From the NCBI GenBank assembly GCA_034717495.1, contig JAYELL010000014.1, positions 1 to 51,799 of the forward strand: a DNA stretch of 51,799 bases. The letters run 5' to 3'. This document shows positions 50,315 to 51,799 of this stretch, piece by piece (the stretch's first letter is position 1; each line of letters begins with the position of its first letter). The notes under the pieces were generated by a model, which was not told where the DNA came from, did no database searches, and saw only the letters and a list, made by a program, of their open reading frames with translations. Position numbers and translations under genes: made by a program. Origin of the DNA: Chloroflexota bacterium (GTDB taxonomy: Bacteria > Chloroflexota > Anaerolineae > JAAEKA01).

Positions 50315-51436
50315 GTGAATCGTAAACAACTGACCCTGTCGGTCGTTGTCTTGTTCGCCCTGGTTGTGTCGGCCTGCGCGCCCATACTGGTATCACAACC
50401 ACAAACACCAGCGGAGGGCTTCCCCACCGCCGCCATTGCGACAGTCCCCGAAACCGAGAGCGGGGAACCGCTTGAAGTGAAAGTTCTCACGGTCGCCATG
50501 TTTGAAGTTGGCGAGTCTACAGGTGACTTCCCGGGTGAAGTTCAACTCTGGGTTGAGGGTGAGGAAATGACCCAGGAGTACGACGTCACTGGGGCATTCT
50601 CGCCAGTCTATTGCAACAAGGCCGGTTTTTGTGCCATGGTCACCGGCATGGGGACGGCAAACGCAGCTGCCAGTCTGATGGCGGTTGGCCTGGATCCGCA
50701 ATTTGACCTGACAAAGACGTACATCATGGTAGCCGGCATTGCAGGCACCCCGCCCGACGACGGAACTCTTGGCGCTGCAGCCTGGGCCGAGTGGGTCGTC
50801 GACGGAGATCTCGCCCATGAGATCGATTCTCGTGAGATACCAGAGTCGTGGGATTATCCTCTGTTCAGGCTGGGCTGTGCCGAGCCCTGGTGTGATGGAG
50901 GATGGTCATCCGGGACTGACGTATTCCATCTCAACGCCGACCTGGCGGAATGGTCCTACCAACTCTCCAAGGACGTCGAGCTGTTCGATTCCGAAGGAGC
51001 ACCTGATTACAGGGCTAACTATCCCGAGGGCCTGCCGGCAAGGCAAACCCCATTTGTAACCAAGTGCGATAGTTTCGCTGCAAGCACCTACTGGCACGGC
51101 GCTCTGCTCTCGGATTGGGCCGAATGGTGGACCGATCAGTTGACTGATGGCCAGGGCAACTACTGCATGTCGAACATGGAAGACTCAGGAACGCTGACCT
51201 CCCTGAGTCGGCTTTCAGACGCAGGTTTGCTTGACCTGGACCGCGTGGCTGTGCTTCGCACCGCCAGTAATTTTGACCAGCAATACCCGGGCCAGACGGC
51301 GGCTGAGTCGGTGCGTGCCGAGAACGATGGGTTTATGCCATCGGTTCAAAACGCATATCGTGTCGGATCTGCTGCTGCGCAGCACATCGTCGATAACTGG
51401 GAGGAGTGGAAGGACGGCGTCCCTTCGCTACCCTGA
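50315..51436 (+). CDS. Purine nucleoside permease-type (NUP family) lipoprotein
   Basis: 373 residues from GTG 50315, with AAAGGAGG eight bases upstream; the in-frame ATG at 50180 lacks a ribosome site. A signal peptide with lipobox LVVSAC leads into the NUP fold: VLTVAMFEVGESTGDFPGEV, FCAMVTGMGTANAAASLMAV, TYIMVAGIAGTPPDDGTLGA, DSFAASTYWHGALLSDWAEW and RVAVLRTASNFDQQYPGQTA. The family resembles nucleoside phosphorylases and was first described from fungal NUP; bacterial secreted versions may bind or cleave purine nucleosides outside the membrane. It is a lone gene. Confidence 0.9.
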   Translation: MNRKQLTLSVVVLFALVVSACAPILVSQPQTPAEGFPTAAIATVPETESGEPLEVKVLTVAMFEVGESTGDFPGEVQLWVEGEEMTQEYDVTGAFSPVYCNKAGFCAMVTGMGTANAAASLMAVGLDPQFDLTKTYIMVAGIAGTPPDDGTLGAAAWAEWVVDGDLAHEIDSREIPESWDYPLFRLGCAEPWCDGGWSSGTDVFHLNADLAEWSYQLSKDVELFDSEGAPDYRANYPEGLPARQTPFVTKCDSFAASTYWHGALLSDWAEWWTDQLTDGQGNYCMSNMEDSGTLTSLSRLSDAGLLDLDRVAVLRTASNFDQQYPGQTAAESVRAENDGFMPSVQNAYRVGSAAAQHIVDNWEEWKDGVPSLP

Positions 51437-51479
51437 ACCATTGAGCAACTGAGGCTACACCGGCTCGGGTTGCCCATGG

Positions 51480-51510
51480 GCAGGCGCGGTGTTTTCACCA
51501 CCGCGCCTGC
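51480..51510 (+). terminator. Strong hairpin behind the nucleoside permease gene
   Basis: Perfect 12-bp GC-rich arms GCAGGCGCGGTG (51480-51491) and CACCGCGCCTGC (51499-51510) around a 7-base loop, 44 bases past the stop. Only TT follows, so it is terminator-like without a full U-tract. Confidence 0.65.
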
Positions 51511-51684
51511 TTGAAGGAAAACCGGAGCAACCTCGTTCGATCGCTGGATGAGACGGGGGCATTGCACCCGTTTTGGTGGGATAGGGGGCAGGCACAAGGC
51601 CCTACCCGTACATTTTCAATTTACGCCCTCATATCGCCGCACCCATTCCAACGAAGCCGATTTGAAAAAGCCGGGCACATCGGC

Positions 51685-51756
51685 GTAGGGGCGACCCTCG
51701 TGGTCGCCCTCTGTTGGCAGGGACGACCACGGGCAGGGACAAGCCACTGCCCCTAC
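51685..51756. repeat. GTAGGGGC-type intergenic palindromic repeat
   Basis: GTAGGGGC (51685-51692) and GCCCCTAC (51749-51756) flank internal GACCACG/CGTGGTC and GGGCAG/CTGCCC words. This is the kind of dispersed GGGGCGACC-TGGTCGCCC element found between genes in many Chloroflexota and cyanobacteria. The last ~360 bases of the window hold no gene I can support. Confidence 0.75.
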
Positions 51757-51799
51757 CAGGGGCGGCGCGCCAACGATGACAGGTGTCGGCAATGCGGGC

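Overview
The window looks like one chromosomal stretch of a GC-rich, free-living, heterotrophic, probably filamentous or sediment/sludge-type bacterium. The style of the proteins (degenerate SulP/MscS/zinc-ribbon membrane proteins, an archaeal-type mevalonate entry module, MinD-ferredoxin ATPases, many solute-binding lipoproteins, dispersed intergenic palindromes) suggests Chloroflexota, perhaps Anaerolineae or Caldilineae. That assignment is inference: there is no rRNA, and I found no tRNA in the window.

Layout. 1-8760: a META-domain lipoprotein cut by the left edge and a SulP transporter on the minus strand, then a remnant of a PA14-domain gene, then plus-strand envelope genes (two small membrane proteins, a YugP-type zinc peptidase, an unusual tandem solute-binding protein, an MscS channel). 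8960-17210: a class II aldolase, a HigBA toxin-antitoxin pair whose toxin carries a 7-bp tandem duplication that shifts its conserved C-terminus, endonuclease III, a TauE/SafE permease, a zinc-ribbon protein, FtsK and an S1-repeat RNA-binding protein. 17332-21176: three co-oriented membrane genes, two of them complex-I-antiporter-like. 21596-25899: class II HMG-CoA reductase, HMG-CoA synthase, thiolase and DUF35 protein, ending in a strong terminator; this is the upper mevalonate pathway in its archaeal complex form.

25945-35337 is the most interesting part: a PadR regulator with a near-consensus promoter and an operator-like dyad, then a tightly packed cluster of DUF5320, NifX-like, two MinD/ferredoxin ATPases, a DUF59 protein, a second NifX-like protein, a DUF364 metal-chelation-type protein, a second DUF59 protein, a RecA/KaiC-like protein with destroyed nucleotide motifs, a YggS-type PLP protein and a single-chain molybdenum hydroxylase. 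Together they suggest maturation or metal/Fe-S servicing of the molybdo-enzyme, but the pathway is not one I can name.

Two collapsed duplicates of this same operon lie downstream (35520-35953 and 45382-46002). Each keeps the ends of operon genes in the parental order, with the middle deleted at short homologies, and both share a 3' tail absent from the intact operon. Only a NifX-like gene survives whole in the second. Between them are a CehA/McbA-type PHP metallohydrolase, a five-gene Opp/Dpp-type ABC transporter on the minus strand, and a divergent GH4 glycosidase, with a strong palindrome in the divergent region. 46069-51799 holds a PEP-synthase-like phosphotransferase with an apparent C-terminal membrane anchor, an unknown multi-pass membrane protein, a purine nucleoside permease-type lipoprotein and intergenic palindromic repeats.
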